5,482 nucleotides of DNA from Gemmatimonadota bacterium (GCA_029884275.1 JAOUIC010000143.1:1-5482); one strand, 5' to 3'. Counted from the first letter of the stretch, positions 1 to 5,482 are shown. Notes: generated by a model not told the origin, from the sequence alone. A program made the numbers and translations.

Positions 1-1
1 C

Positions 2-646
2 ATCGTGGACCAGCTCAACCGTGACCCGGCGGTGCACGGCATCCTGGTCCAGCTGCCGCTCCCCAAACACATCAACACCGAGAAGGTCCTGCTCCGGATC
101 GACCCCGCCAAGGACGTGGACGGGTTCCACCCCATCAACGTCGGGAAGCTCGTCATCGGCGATCCGACCGCGCTCAAGCCGTGCACGCCATGGGGCGTGA
201 TCCAGATGCTGCTGCGCAACGGCATCGAGACCCGGGGGGCGCACGCGGTCATCGTCGGGCGGAGCACCATCGTGGGGAAGCCGATGGCGAACCTGCTGAT
301 CCAGATGGGCCCGGGTGGTGACGCGACCGTGACCGTCTGCCACTCCAAGACGCGCGACCTGCCGGCCGTGGCGCGGCAGGCCGACATCCTCATCGCCGCG
401 ATCGGCAAGGCGGAGTTCGTCACCGGCGACATGATCAAGCCGGGCGCCGTCGTGATCGACGTGGGCATCAACCGGGTGGATGACGCCTCCCGCCCCAAGG
501 GCTACCGGCTCACCGGTGACGTGGCCTACGAGGCGGCGGCGGCGAAGGCCTCGGCGATCACGCCGGTGCCTGGTGGGGTGGGCCCGATGACCATCGCGAT
601 GCTGCTCGCCAACACGATTCAGGCGGTCAAGCACCGCCACGCATGA
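2..646 (+). CDS. folD: Bifunctional methylenetetrahydrofolate dehydrogenase / methenyltetrahydrofolate cyclohydrolase, 5'-truncated
   Basis: FolD interconverts 5,10-methylene-, 5,10-methenyl- and 10-formyl-tetrahydrofolate in the cytoplasm, normally with NADP. The reading frame is open from the first bases, and the visible 214 residues cover about three quarters of the usual 285-300. Seen in the fragment: the folate-site QLPLP (residues 17-21), KDVDGFHP (37-44), the dinucleotide-binding GRSTIVGKP (86-94) and the C-terminal signature TPVPGGVGPMT (187-197). The missing N-terminal part, roughly 75-80 residues, would carry the catalytic Tyr/Lys pair, so activity cannot be judged here. The GTG at position 5 is an internal Val codon aligning inside the family, not a start. 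The stop overlaps the xseA start in an ATGA, which indicates coupled translation. Family identity is certain; only the 5' end is lost to the window edge. Confidence 0.97.
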   Translation: MVDQLNRDPAVHGILVQLPLPKHINTEKVLLRIDPAKDVDGFHPINVGKLVIGDPTALKPCTPWGVIQMLLRNGIETRGAHAVIVGRSTIVGKPMANLLIQMGPGGDATVTVCHSKTRDLPAVARQADILIAAIGKAEFVTGDMIKPGAVVIDVGINRVDDASRPKGYRLTGDVAYEAAAAKASAITPVPGGVGPMTIAMLLANTIQAVKHRHA

Positions 647-1782
647 CCCTGCCGCTCGACGAAGCGCCCTGGACCCCATCGCTGCTCACCCGGACCGCCC
701 GGCGGGTCGTCGAGGGAAACCTCGGGGCCATCTGGGTCCGGGGCGAAGTCTCCGACCTCAAGGTCTACCAGAGCGGGCACTGCTACTTCGCCCTGCGTGA
801 CGCCGCGGCCCAGGTCCGTTGCGTCATGTGGCGCGCGAATGCGTCGCGCCTCAAGACCACCCCGCCCAACGGCACCCAGGTCTTCGTCTTCGGCACTCCG
901 ACCGTCTGGGAGGAGAAGGGCGAGTTTCGTCTGACCGTGACTCAGCTGCTGGCCACCGAGGAGCTTGGCGGCCAGCAGCTGGAATTGGAGCGCACCCGCG
1001 CGGCGCTCGAGCGCGATGGGCTGCTCGATCCCGCCCGCAAACGGCCGCTCCCCGAGTTCCCCGCGCGGATCGCGGTCGTCACCAGCCTGGATGGCGCCGC
1101 GCTTCGGGACATCGTCACGGTCGCGCGGAAGCGCTGGCCCGCGGTCGAACTGCTGGTGGTCGGGAGCAAGGTGCAGGGAGCGGAGGCCGAGGCGGACCTG
1201 GTCCGCGCGCTGGGACTGGTCAACCGGCTGGAGCCGGTGGATGTCTGCCTCCTCTCGCGCGGCGGGGGGTCGAAGGAGGACCTCGCCGTGTTCAACCGGG
1301 AAGCGGTCTGCCGTGCGCTGGCCGCCGTGAAGGTGCCGACGGTGTCCGCCATCGGGCACGAGACCGACACTTCCCTGACGGACCTGGTGGCCGACCTCCG
1401 GGCCGCCACCCCGTCCGCCGCGGTCGAGATCATCCTGCCCGACCGCGACGAACTGTCCCGGCACGCCGCGGGCCTGGCCACCCGCCTGGCCCAGGCGCTC
1501 GGGCGCGGCACCCGCCTCGCGCGGGAGCGGCTGGAGCGCACCGCCGACCGCCTCGAGCATCTCCAGGCGCGGGCGCTCGAACGACCCCGCCGGGACCTGG
1601 AACGCATGGCGGCTCAGCTCGATGCGCTCTCGCCGCTCCGGGTCCTCGAACGGGGCTACAGCGTTGCGCGCGGCGCGGACGGCCGCGTGCTTCGACGCGT
1701 CTCGGACTTCCCCCCCGGCGCAGCCTTCCGGCTCCGGGTGACGGATGGCGAGGTTCACTCACGGGTGGAGGGCGGCTCATGA
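643..1782 (+). CDS. xseA: Exodeoxyribonuclease VII large subunit
   Basis: XseA is the catalytic large subunit of exonuclease VII, which degrades single-stranded DNA from both ends in complex with several XseB subunits. Visible in order: an N-terminal OB-fold with WVRGEVSDLK and GHCYFALRD (about residues 31-52), then the catalytic domain with VVTSLDGAALRDI (145-157; the usual form is TSPTGAA, so Leu-Asp replaces Pro-Thr), SRGGGSKEDL (205-214), IGHETD (237-242) and DLRAATPSAA (251-260). An Arg/Leu-rich helical stretch (about 264-329) follows, then the C-terminal PLRVLERGYS (331-340) and a short beta segment. The total of 379 residues is short beside E. coli XseA (about 456), and the difference lies mainly in the helical region. 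The ATG overlaps the folD stop (ATGA), and no strong ribosome binding site sits just upstream, so reinitiation after folD is likely. The stop overlaps xseB in the same way. Confidence 0.97.
   Translation: MTLPLDEAPWTPSLLTRTARRVVEGNLGAIWVRGEVSDLKVYQSGHCYFALRDAAAQVRCVMWRANASRLKTTPPNGTQVFVFGTPTVWEEKGEFRLTVTQLLATEELGGQQLELERTRAALERDGLLDPARKRPLPEFPARIAVVTSLDGAALRDIVTVARKRWPAVELLVVGSKVQGAEAEADLVRALGLVNRLEPVDVCLLSRGGGSKEDLAVFNREAVCRALAAVKVPTVSAIGHETDTSLTDLVADLRAATPSAAVEIILPDRDELSRHAAGLATRLAQALGRGTRLARERLERTADRLEHLQARALERPRRDLERMAAQLDALSPLRVLERGYSVARGADGRVLRRVSDFPPGAAFRLRVTDGEVHSRVEGGS
1767..1771 (+). promoter_or_regulatory. Shine-Dalgarno sequence of xseB
   Basis: GGAGG lies inside the last codons of xseA, seven bases before the ATG at 1779. 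It is the best ribosome binding site in the window. It fixes the xseB start, and with the ATGA overlap it suggests that XseB can be translated both by coupling and by independent initiation. That fits the excess of small over large subunits in the holoenzyme. Confidence 0.75.
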
Positions 1783-2021
1783 CGAAGGCTGAATCGGTGC
1801 GCCCGTCGCTGGCCGATGACCTCAAGCGCCTCGAGGAGATCGTCCGGAGGCTCGAGCGGGAGGATGGCGACCTCGACCAGGCTCTGGCGCTGTTCGAGGA
1901 AGGGGTTCAACGCCTGCGGGGGGCCCGGGAGCGGCTGACGGAAGCCGAGGCCCGGGTCCGCAAGGTGCTCGAGGAGTCGGGTGGCACGCTTCGCACCGAG
2001 GAGTTCTCCCCGGATGCGTGA
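1779..2021 (+). CDS. xseB: Exodeoxyribonuclease VII small subunit
   Basis: XseB is the small, all-helical subunit that binds the long helices of XseA to form exonuclease VII. The 80-residue product shows the family pattern: LADDLKRLEEIVRRLE (residues 11-26), an acidic turn EDGDLD (28-33), then ALALFEEGVQRLRGARERL (35-53) and AEARVRKVLEE (56-66), with a short acidic tail. Length matches the family (about 70-85). The start ATG overlaps the xseA stop as ATGA and is preceded by GGAGG at ideal distance. A longer open frame runs far upstream within xseA but has no homology-like content, so the short form is the real gene. The 3' end overlaps the ispA start by eight bases. Confidence 0.95.
   Translation: MTKAESVRPSLADDLKRLEEIVRRLEREDGDLDQALALFEEGVQRLRGARERLTEAEARVRKVLEESGGTLRTEEFSPDA
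1998..2003 (+). promoter_or_regulatory. Shine-Dalgarno sequence deciding the ispA start
   Basis: GAGGAG sits in the last codons of xseB, ten bases before the in-frame ATG at 2014. It favours that ATG over the further-upstream GTG at 1981, which would lengthen the overlap with xseB by 33 bases and has no comparable site near it. Confidence 0.55.
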
Positions 2022-2928
2022 ACCCGGGGGGCGAGCCGAGGCGCTGTTCCTGCTGCAGGAGGCACGCGAGCGGGTGGACGAGTTGCTCCGCGCCTGGAGC
2101 GAGCGTGTCCGTACCATCGTGCCCGGCCGGACCGGTGAGGCGCTGGCCTACGCGCTCAACACCCCCGGCAAGCGGGTGCGCGCGGCGCTGGTGATGACGT
2201 CCTTTCGGTCGGTCGGCGGAGTCTCGCCGGCGATCGCCGCCGTGGCCGCGGCGGTCGAAACGGTGCACGCCTACTCCCTGGTGCACGACGACCTCCCCTG
2301 TATGGACAACGACGACCTGCGGCGCGGCCGGCCGACGACGCATCGGGCCTTCGACGTCCCCACCGCGACGCGCGTCGGCTTCCTGCTGGTGCCGGTGGCC
2401 GGCATGGTGCTGGCCCAGGCCGCCAGGGACCTGGCCCTGCCGGAAGAGGACCTCGGCCGGATGGCGTCCGAGCTGTTTGCCGCAGGCGGCATCGAGGGAA
2501 TGGTGGGCGGCCAGTGGCTCGACCTGGAGGCGGAGGGCCGGGCCCTTGGCCGGGATGAACTGGTGGCGGTCCACCGTGGCAAGACCGGAGCGCTCATCCG
2601 CGCCGCCTGCGTGCTCGGCGGTCTCGCGGCGCAGGCTCCGTCGCCGGCGCGCCAGGCGCTCGGGGCCTACGGCCGCGACGTGGGACTGGCCTTCCAGATC
2701 GCCGACGACGTGCTCGACGCGACCTCCACCAGCGAGCAGCTGGGGAAGTCGGCTGGCAAGGACGCGGCCTCCCGGAAGTCCACCTATGTCGGGGTGCTGG
2801 GCGTGGAGTCGGCCCGGGTGGAGGCGGCGGCGCTTGCGCAGCAGGCGGTCGGCCACCTCGAAGCCGCCGGCATCCCGTCGGGGGCCCTCGCCTCGCTGGC
2901 GGGCTATATTGTTACCCGGCAGTCCTGA
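2014..2928 (+). CDS. ispA: Polyprenyl (farnesyl/geranylgeranyl-type) diphosphate synthase
   Basis: This enzyme condenses isopentenyl diphosphate with allylic diphosphates to make FPP and possibly GGPP, precursors of quinones, undecaprenyl carrier and carotenoids. It has 304 residues from the ATG at 2014. Seen: PGKRVRAAL (51-59, in place of the usual GGKRLRP), the first Asp-rich motif in HDDLPCMDNDDLRRG (91-105; D92, D93, D98), GGQWLDLEAEG (165-175), KTGALIRAA (190-198), the second Asp-rich motif FQIADDVLD (227-235; D231, D232, D235) and GKDAASRKSTY (248-258). The first motif has the two-residue insertion of bacterial FPP synthases, and Tyr88 occupies the chain-length position used in E. coli IspA. 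The usual GDxL after the first motif reads GFLL (122-125). Product length (C15 or C20) cannot be decided from sequence alone. The start overlaps the xseB stop by eight bases. A -10-like TATATT lies in its last codons. Confidence 0.93.
   Translation: MREPGGRAEALFLLQEARERVDELLRAWSERVRTIVPGRTGEALAYALNTPGKRVRAALVMTSFRSVGGVSPAIAAVAAAVETVHAYSLVHDDLPCMDNDDLRRGRPTTHRAFDVPTATRVGFLLVPVAGMVLAQAARDLALPEEDLGRMASELFAAGGIEGMVGGQWLDLEAEGRALGRDELVAVHRGKTGALIRAACVLGGLAAQAPSPARQALGAYGRDVGLAFQIADDVLDATSTSEQLGKSAGKDAASRKSTYVGVLGVESARVEAAALAQQAVGHLEAAGIPSGALASLAGYIVTRQS
2905..2910 (+). promoter_or_regulatory. Possible -10 element of an internal promoter for dxs-nadK
   Basis: TATATT lies near the 3' end of ispA, about 50 bases before dxs and just ahead of the only gap between genes in the window. 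It falls on the consecutive codons TAT-ATT-GTT in a gene that otherwise uses ATC for every Ile, so the AT-rich sequence is not what the codon bias predicts. No recognisable -35 hexamer is found 16-18 bases upstream, which is GC-rich. This is inference only. Confidence 0.25.
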
Positions 2929-2946
2929 TGGCTTCTGGCCGGTGAC
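2911..2946 (+). other. Possible RNA hairpin across the ispA stop and the ispA-dxs gap
   Basis: Bases 2911-2920 (GTTACCCGGC) can pair with 2938-2946 (GCCGGTGAC). This forms nine base pairs including one G-U and one bulged C, around a 17-base loop that contains the ispA stop codon. There is no T-tract after it, so it is not a classical intrinsic terminator. It could be a processing or attenuation element, or chance pairing in GC-rich DNA. It is not strong enough to be called functional. Confidence 0.25.
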
Positions 2947-2958
2947 CGACGGATCGTC

Positions 2959-4854
2959 ATGAGTCTACTGGATACCATACACTCCCCCGCCGACCTCAAG
3001 CGGCTCCCGCGTGAGGACCTTCCGGTCCTGGCGGAGGAAGTCCGCCGGCGGATGATCGCCTGCTGCGCCGAGACCGGCGGCCACATCGGGGCCAGCCTGG
3101 GCGTGGTCGAACTGGCGATCGCCCTGCTGCACGAGTTCGACTCACCCACCGACAAGATCGTCTGGGACGTCGGCCATCAGGCCTACGCGTGGAAGTTGCT
3201 GACCGGACGGAACCAGGGGTTCCCCAGCCTCCGTCAGACTGACGGCATCTCGGGCTTCCTGAAACGGAGCGAGAGCGAGCACGACCAGTTCGGCGCGGGA
3301 CACGCCGGCACCGCGATGTCCGCCGCCCTCGGCATGGCCACCGCCCGCGACCTCCAGGGCGGGAACTGCAAGGTGGTCGCGGTGGTGGGCGACGGTGCGC
3401 TGACCTGCGGCCTCTCCTACGAAGGGATGAACAACGCGGGCCACTCGGCCCGGGACATCATCCTCATCGTCAACGACAACGGGATGTCGATCTCCCCCAA
3501 TGTCGGCGCCATCAGCAAGACCCTCGGCGGCATCGTCGCCAGCCCGGTGACCAACCGGATCCGCGAGCACATCAAGCACTGGACCCTCCGGCTCGGCAAG
3601 GTGTTCGGCCCCGAGGTGGTGGATTTCGCGCGGAACCTCGAGGAGAGCGCCAAGAACCTCTTCTCGGAGGGGATGTTCTTCGAGGAGCTGGGCTTCCGGT
3701 ACTTCGGCCCCATCGACGGGCACGATCTGCGCAAGCTGCTCGACACCTTCCACTTCGTGAAGCCGATGACCGGACCCCGGGTGATCCACGTGATCACCGA
3801 GAAGGGCAAGGGCTTTGCGCTGGCGGAGTCGAACAAGGAAAAGTGGCACGGCCTGGCGGCGTACGATCCCGAGACCGGCGAGCCCCGCAAGAAGGCCAGC
3901 GGCCCGCCGACCTGGACCCAGGTCTTCGGGCAATCGCTCACCGCCCTGGCCGCCGAAGATCCGCGCGTGGTCGCGGTCACCGCGGCCATGCCGAGCGGCA
4001 CCGGCACCAGCATCTTCCAGAAGCAGTGGCCCGAGCGGTTCTTTGACGTCGGCATCGCCGAAGGACACGCCGTGACCTTCGCCGGCGGGCTCGCCACGCA
4101 GGGCATCCGGCCGGTGTGCGCCATCTACAGCACGTTCCTGCAGCGGGCGTACGACAACATCATCCACGACATCGCGGTGCAGTCCCTCCCCGTGATCTTC
4201 TGCATGGACCGCGCGGGGCTGGTGGGGGAGGACGGGCAGACCCACATGGGACTGTACGACATCGCCTACATGCTGGCGGTGCCGGGCATGACGGTGACGG
4301 CGCCGAAGGACGGCGACGAACTGACGGGGCTCCTCCGCACGGCGCTGGCGTATGACGGGCCCTTCTGCACCCGGTATCCTCGCGACAAGGCGCCGGCCGA
4401 TCCGCGCCCCGTCGCGGAGGTCCCGGCAGTGCCCTACGGCACCTGGGAGCGCCTGCGGGAAGGCGGGGACGCGGCCATCCTGGCCATCGGCACGATGGTC
4501 GCGCCCAGCCTGGCCGCGGCGGAACGGCTGGCGGCCGATGGCCTCGATTGCACGGTGATCAACTGCCGCTTTCTCAAGCCGATGGACGGTGGCATGCTGG
4601 CGTCGCTGGTGGCGGAGCACCGCATGCTGGTCACCGTCGAGGAGGGGACCGTGGTCAACGGCTTCGGCGCCAACCTCGCCGGAGTCCTGCAAACCACCCA
4701 CCCCGAGGTCCGCGTGATCGCGCTCGGTATCCCCGACCGGCTGGTCGAGCAGGCCCCGCGAGGTGAGCAGCTGGAGGCCTTCGGCCTCACCGCGGAGGGG
4801 ATCGCGCGCCGTCTCAAGGCGCTCCACAGCGAAGAGCACGTCGAAGCACGATGA
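2959..4854 (+). CDS. dxs: 1-deoxy-D-xylulose-5-phosphate synthase
   Basis: Dxs joins pyruvate and glyceraldehyde 3-phosphate, using thiamine diphosphate and Mg2+, in the first step of the MEP isoprenoid pathway; it acts in the cytoplasm. The 631 residues match the family (about 620-640). Seen: GGHIGASLG with His42, DVGHQAY with His73, the ThDP/Mg motif from GDG (144-146) to VNDNGMSIS (171-179), GPIDGHD (250-256), the catalytic Glu in VGIAEGHAVTF (E368; the usual Gln after Glu-Ala... position 369 is Gly), STFLQRAYD (391-399), MDRAGLVGEDGQTHMG (416-431; usual DGPTH) and TRYPR (471-475). The C-terminal transketolase domain is complete. ATG 2959 is the only in-frame start between the ispA stop and the conserved N-terminus. 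Its ribosome binding site is weak (GGA five bases upstream), and the first codons include AGT, CTA and ATA, rare in this window. The stop overlaps nadK as ATGA. Confidence 0.98.
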   Translation: MSLLDTIHSPADLKRLPREDLPVLAEEVRRRMIACCAETGGHIGASLGVVELAIALLHEFDSPTDKIVWDVGHQAYAWKLLTGRNQGFPSLRQTDGISGFLKRSESEHDQFGAGHAGTAMSAALGMATARDLQGGNCKVVAVVGDGALTCGLSYEGMNNAGHSARDIILIVNDNGMSISPNVGAISKTLGGIVASPVTNRIREHIKHWTLRLGKVFGPEVVDFARNLEESAKNLFSEGMFFEELGFRYFGPIDGHDLRKLLDTFHFVKPMTGPRVIHVITEKGKGFALAESNKEKWHGLAAYDPETGEPRKKASGPPTWTQVFGQSLTALAAEDPRVVAVTAAMPSGTGTSIFQKQWPERFFDVGIAEGHAVTFAGGLATQGIRPVCAIYSTFLQRAYDNIIHDIAVQSLPVIFCMDRAGLVGEDGQTHMGLYDIAYMLAVPGMTVTAPKDGDELTGLLRTALAYDGPFCTRYPRDKAPADPRPVAEVPAVPYGTWERLREGGDAAILAIGTMVAPSLAAAERLAADGLDCTVINCRFLKPMDGGMLASLVAEHRMLVTVEEGTVVNGFGANLAGVLQTTHPEVRVIALGIPDRLVEQAPRGEQLEAFGLTAEGIARRLKALHSEEHVEAR

Positions 4855-5482
4855 AGATCGGGGTCGTCGGCAACCCGCGGTACGCCGACCTCAAGTCGGT
4901 GCTGCGCGAACTGGTGTCACTCGCCCCCTCGCGGGGGATCACGCTGGTCACCGAGCCGAGCCTCGCGCCGCTGTGGGACCACGTCCCGCCCCTGCTTGAC
5001 CCGGCCGACATCGACGCACTCCTCACCTACGGCGGTGACGGCACGCTGCTCAGGGGAGCCCGGCTGCTCCATGGCCATGAAGTGCCCATCCTCGGCGTCA
5101 ACCTGGGCCGCGTCGGCTTCCTGACGACGACGACGCGAGACCGCCTGCCGCAGGCCCTCGACGCGCTGGTTTCCGGGAAGTACGTCCTGCACCGGCGGCT
5201 GTCGCTGCACGCCACGATCATCGCGGAGGACGGCGCCATCCGGGCCGAACAGGTCGCGCTCAACGACATCGCGGTCCACAAGTCCGGCGTGGCTCGCGTG
5301 GTCCGGGTCCGGGTCCGGGTGGACGACGAGGATCTCGGGCCGTACAGCGCCGATGGCGTCGTGGTGGCGAGCCCCACCGGTTCCACCGCGTATTCGCTCT
5401 CGGCGGGAGGGCCGATCGTGGCGCCGCGAGTCGAGGCGATGATCATCACCCCGATCATCGCCTCGACTCGCGGCGCCACGAT
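4851..5482 (+). CDS. nadK: NAD kinase, 3'-truncated with an anomalous tail
   Basis: NadK phosphorylates NAD to NADP with ATP or polyphosphate in the cytoplasm. The frame starts at the ATG overlapping the dxs stop and stays open to the window end, giving 210 residues of a usual 270-300. Seen: the N-terminal strand MKIGVVGNPR (1-10), catalytic YGGDGTLL (60-67), LGVNLGRVGFL (81-91), ALNDIAVHKS (136-145), and DGVVVASPTGSTAYSLSAGG (168-187) leading to IITPI (198-202). After ITPI the family normally continues with a Pro-His-x-Leu stretch. Here the last eight residues (IASTRGAT) instead arise from a reverse-complement copy of upstream bases, so the genuine gene sequence probably stops near base 5456. 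NADP from this enzyme would serve FolD and the reductase step after Dxs, which makes its place in the operon sensible. Confidence 0.95.
   Translation, partial: MKIGVVGNPRYADLKSVLRELVSLAPSRGITLVTEPSLAPLWDHVPPLLDPADIDALLTYGGDGTLLRGARLLHGHEVPILGVNLGRVGFLTTTTRDRLPQALDALVSGKYVLHRRLSLHATIIAEDGAIRAEQVALNDIAVHKSGVARVVRVRVRVDDEDLGPYSADGVVVASPTGSTAYSLSAGGPIVAPRVEAMIITPIIASTRGAT
5301..5318 (+). repeat. Three tandem GTCCGG hexamers inside nadK
   Basis: GTCCGG occurs three times in a row and encodes an alternating Val-Arg beta strand (about residues 150-157). It keeps the frame and the strand pattern of the family. It is a small potential slippage site rather than a functional repeat array. Confidence 0.6.
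5415..5482. repeat. Perfect inverted repeat at the window end (30-base arms, 8-base spacer)
   Basis: Bases 5415-5444 are the exact reverse complement of 5453-5482, separated by ATCACCCC. The left arm encodes conserved NadK sequence (IVAPRVEAMI). The right arm does not match the family, and read on the minus strand it repeats the same peptide. The arm ends at the last base of the window. GATC occurs at the inner edge of both arms and could be the microhomology at the turn. This pattern fits a fold-back chimera from amplification or assembly better than a natural terminator or recombination site. Confidence 0.9.

Noticed and set aside
5..7. GTG as the start of folD
   Set aside because: It aligns to an internal Val within the FolD N-terminal domain; the gene is cut by the window edge and its frame is already open at base 2.
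619..1758. Minus-strand frame of 379 codons opposite xseA
   Set aside because: It lies almost entirely under xseA, which has clear family motifs; its composition is that of a GC-rich shadow.
819..1778. N-terminal extension of the xseB frame inside xseA
   Set aside because: The upstream part is Arg/Pro/Gly/Ala-rich shadow sequence; XseB family length and the GGAGG site place the start at 1779.
1981..2013. GTG at 1981 as the start of ispA
   Set aside because: It would overlap xseB by 41 bases and add residues with no family resemblance; ATG 2014 has GAGGAG at a suitable distance.
1822..2856. Minus-strand frame of 344 codons opposite xseB and ispA
   Set aside because: It overlaps two well-supported genes completely and shows only a low-complexity, Arg/Gly/His-rich translation.
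2926..2958. Possible IspA-Dxs fusion, since both genes lie in the same frame separated by ten sense codons after TGA
   Set aside because: Both proteins have complete, normal ends, and nothing near the TGA suggests recoding; same-frame placement occurs by chance one time in three.
3142..4839. Long open frame on the minus strand (565 codons) opposite dxs
   Set aside because: It mirrors the dxs codons; high third-position GC removes stops from the opposite strand. The translation is rich in His, Arg, Gly and Asp and shows no recognisable domain.
5124..5135. Four ACG triplets in nadK (poly-Thr)
   Set aside because: Short, in frame and following the conserved GFL motif where the family is variable; nothing suggests more than local codon repetition.
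5415..5482. The terminal inverted repeat as a transcription terminator or attachment site
   Set aside because: It lies in the middle of the NadK coding sequence, has no T-tract, and its right arm breaks the conserved protein, pointing to a chimeric end.

Overview
The window is a GC-rich (very high third-position GC), fully coding stretch of a bacterial chromosome with every gene on the + strand. It carries six housekeeping genes in one apparent operon: folD (5' end missing), xseA, xseB, a short-chain polyprenyl diphosphate synthase (ispA-type), dxs and nadK (3' end missing). The order folD-xseA-xseB-ispA-dxs resembles the classical Bacillus-type cluster, and nadK after dxs is seen in several high-GC phyla. 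Gene order, GC content and diverged motifs in IspA and Dxs suggest a Gemmatimonadota-like or other poorly sampled high-GC lineage (Myxococcota and Acidobacteriota are alternatives). This assignment is an inference from memory and weakly held. The odd length, and the fact that both ends fall inside genes, suggest a complete short metagenomic contig.

Layout: folD 2-646, xseA 643-1782, xseB 1779-2021, ispA 2014-2928, a 30-base gap, dxs 2959-4854, nadK 4851 to the end. Three junctions (folD/xseA, xseB after xseA, dxs/nadK) are 4-base ATGA overlaps, and xseB/ispA overlap by 8 bases, so translation is probably coupled. The only gap is before dxs. There the last codons of ispA are unusually AT-rich and contain a -10-like TATATT, followed by a possible small hairpin.

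Functionally the cluster joins one-carbon metabolism (FolD, NADP-dependent), the two subunits of exonuclease VII (XseA/XseB), the entry and condensation steps of isoprenoid synthesis (Dxs, IspA) and NADP supply (NadK). None of this is a new system.

The most striking structure is at the 3' end. The last 68 bases form a perfect 30-base inverted repeat around an 8-base spacer. It replaces the expected continuation of nadK and ends exactly at the window edge, so it is most likely a fold-back (chimeric) contig end. More biological oddities are a changed GD motif in IspA, a shortened coiled-coil region in XseA, and substitutions beside the active-site residues of Dxs.
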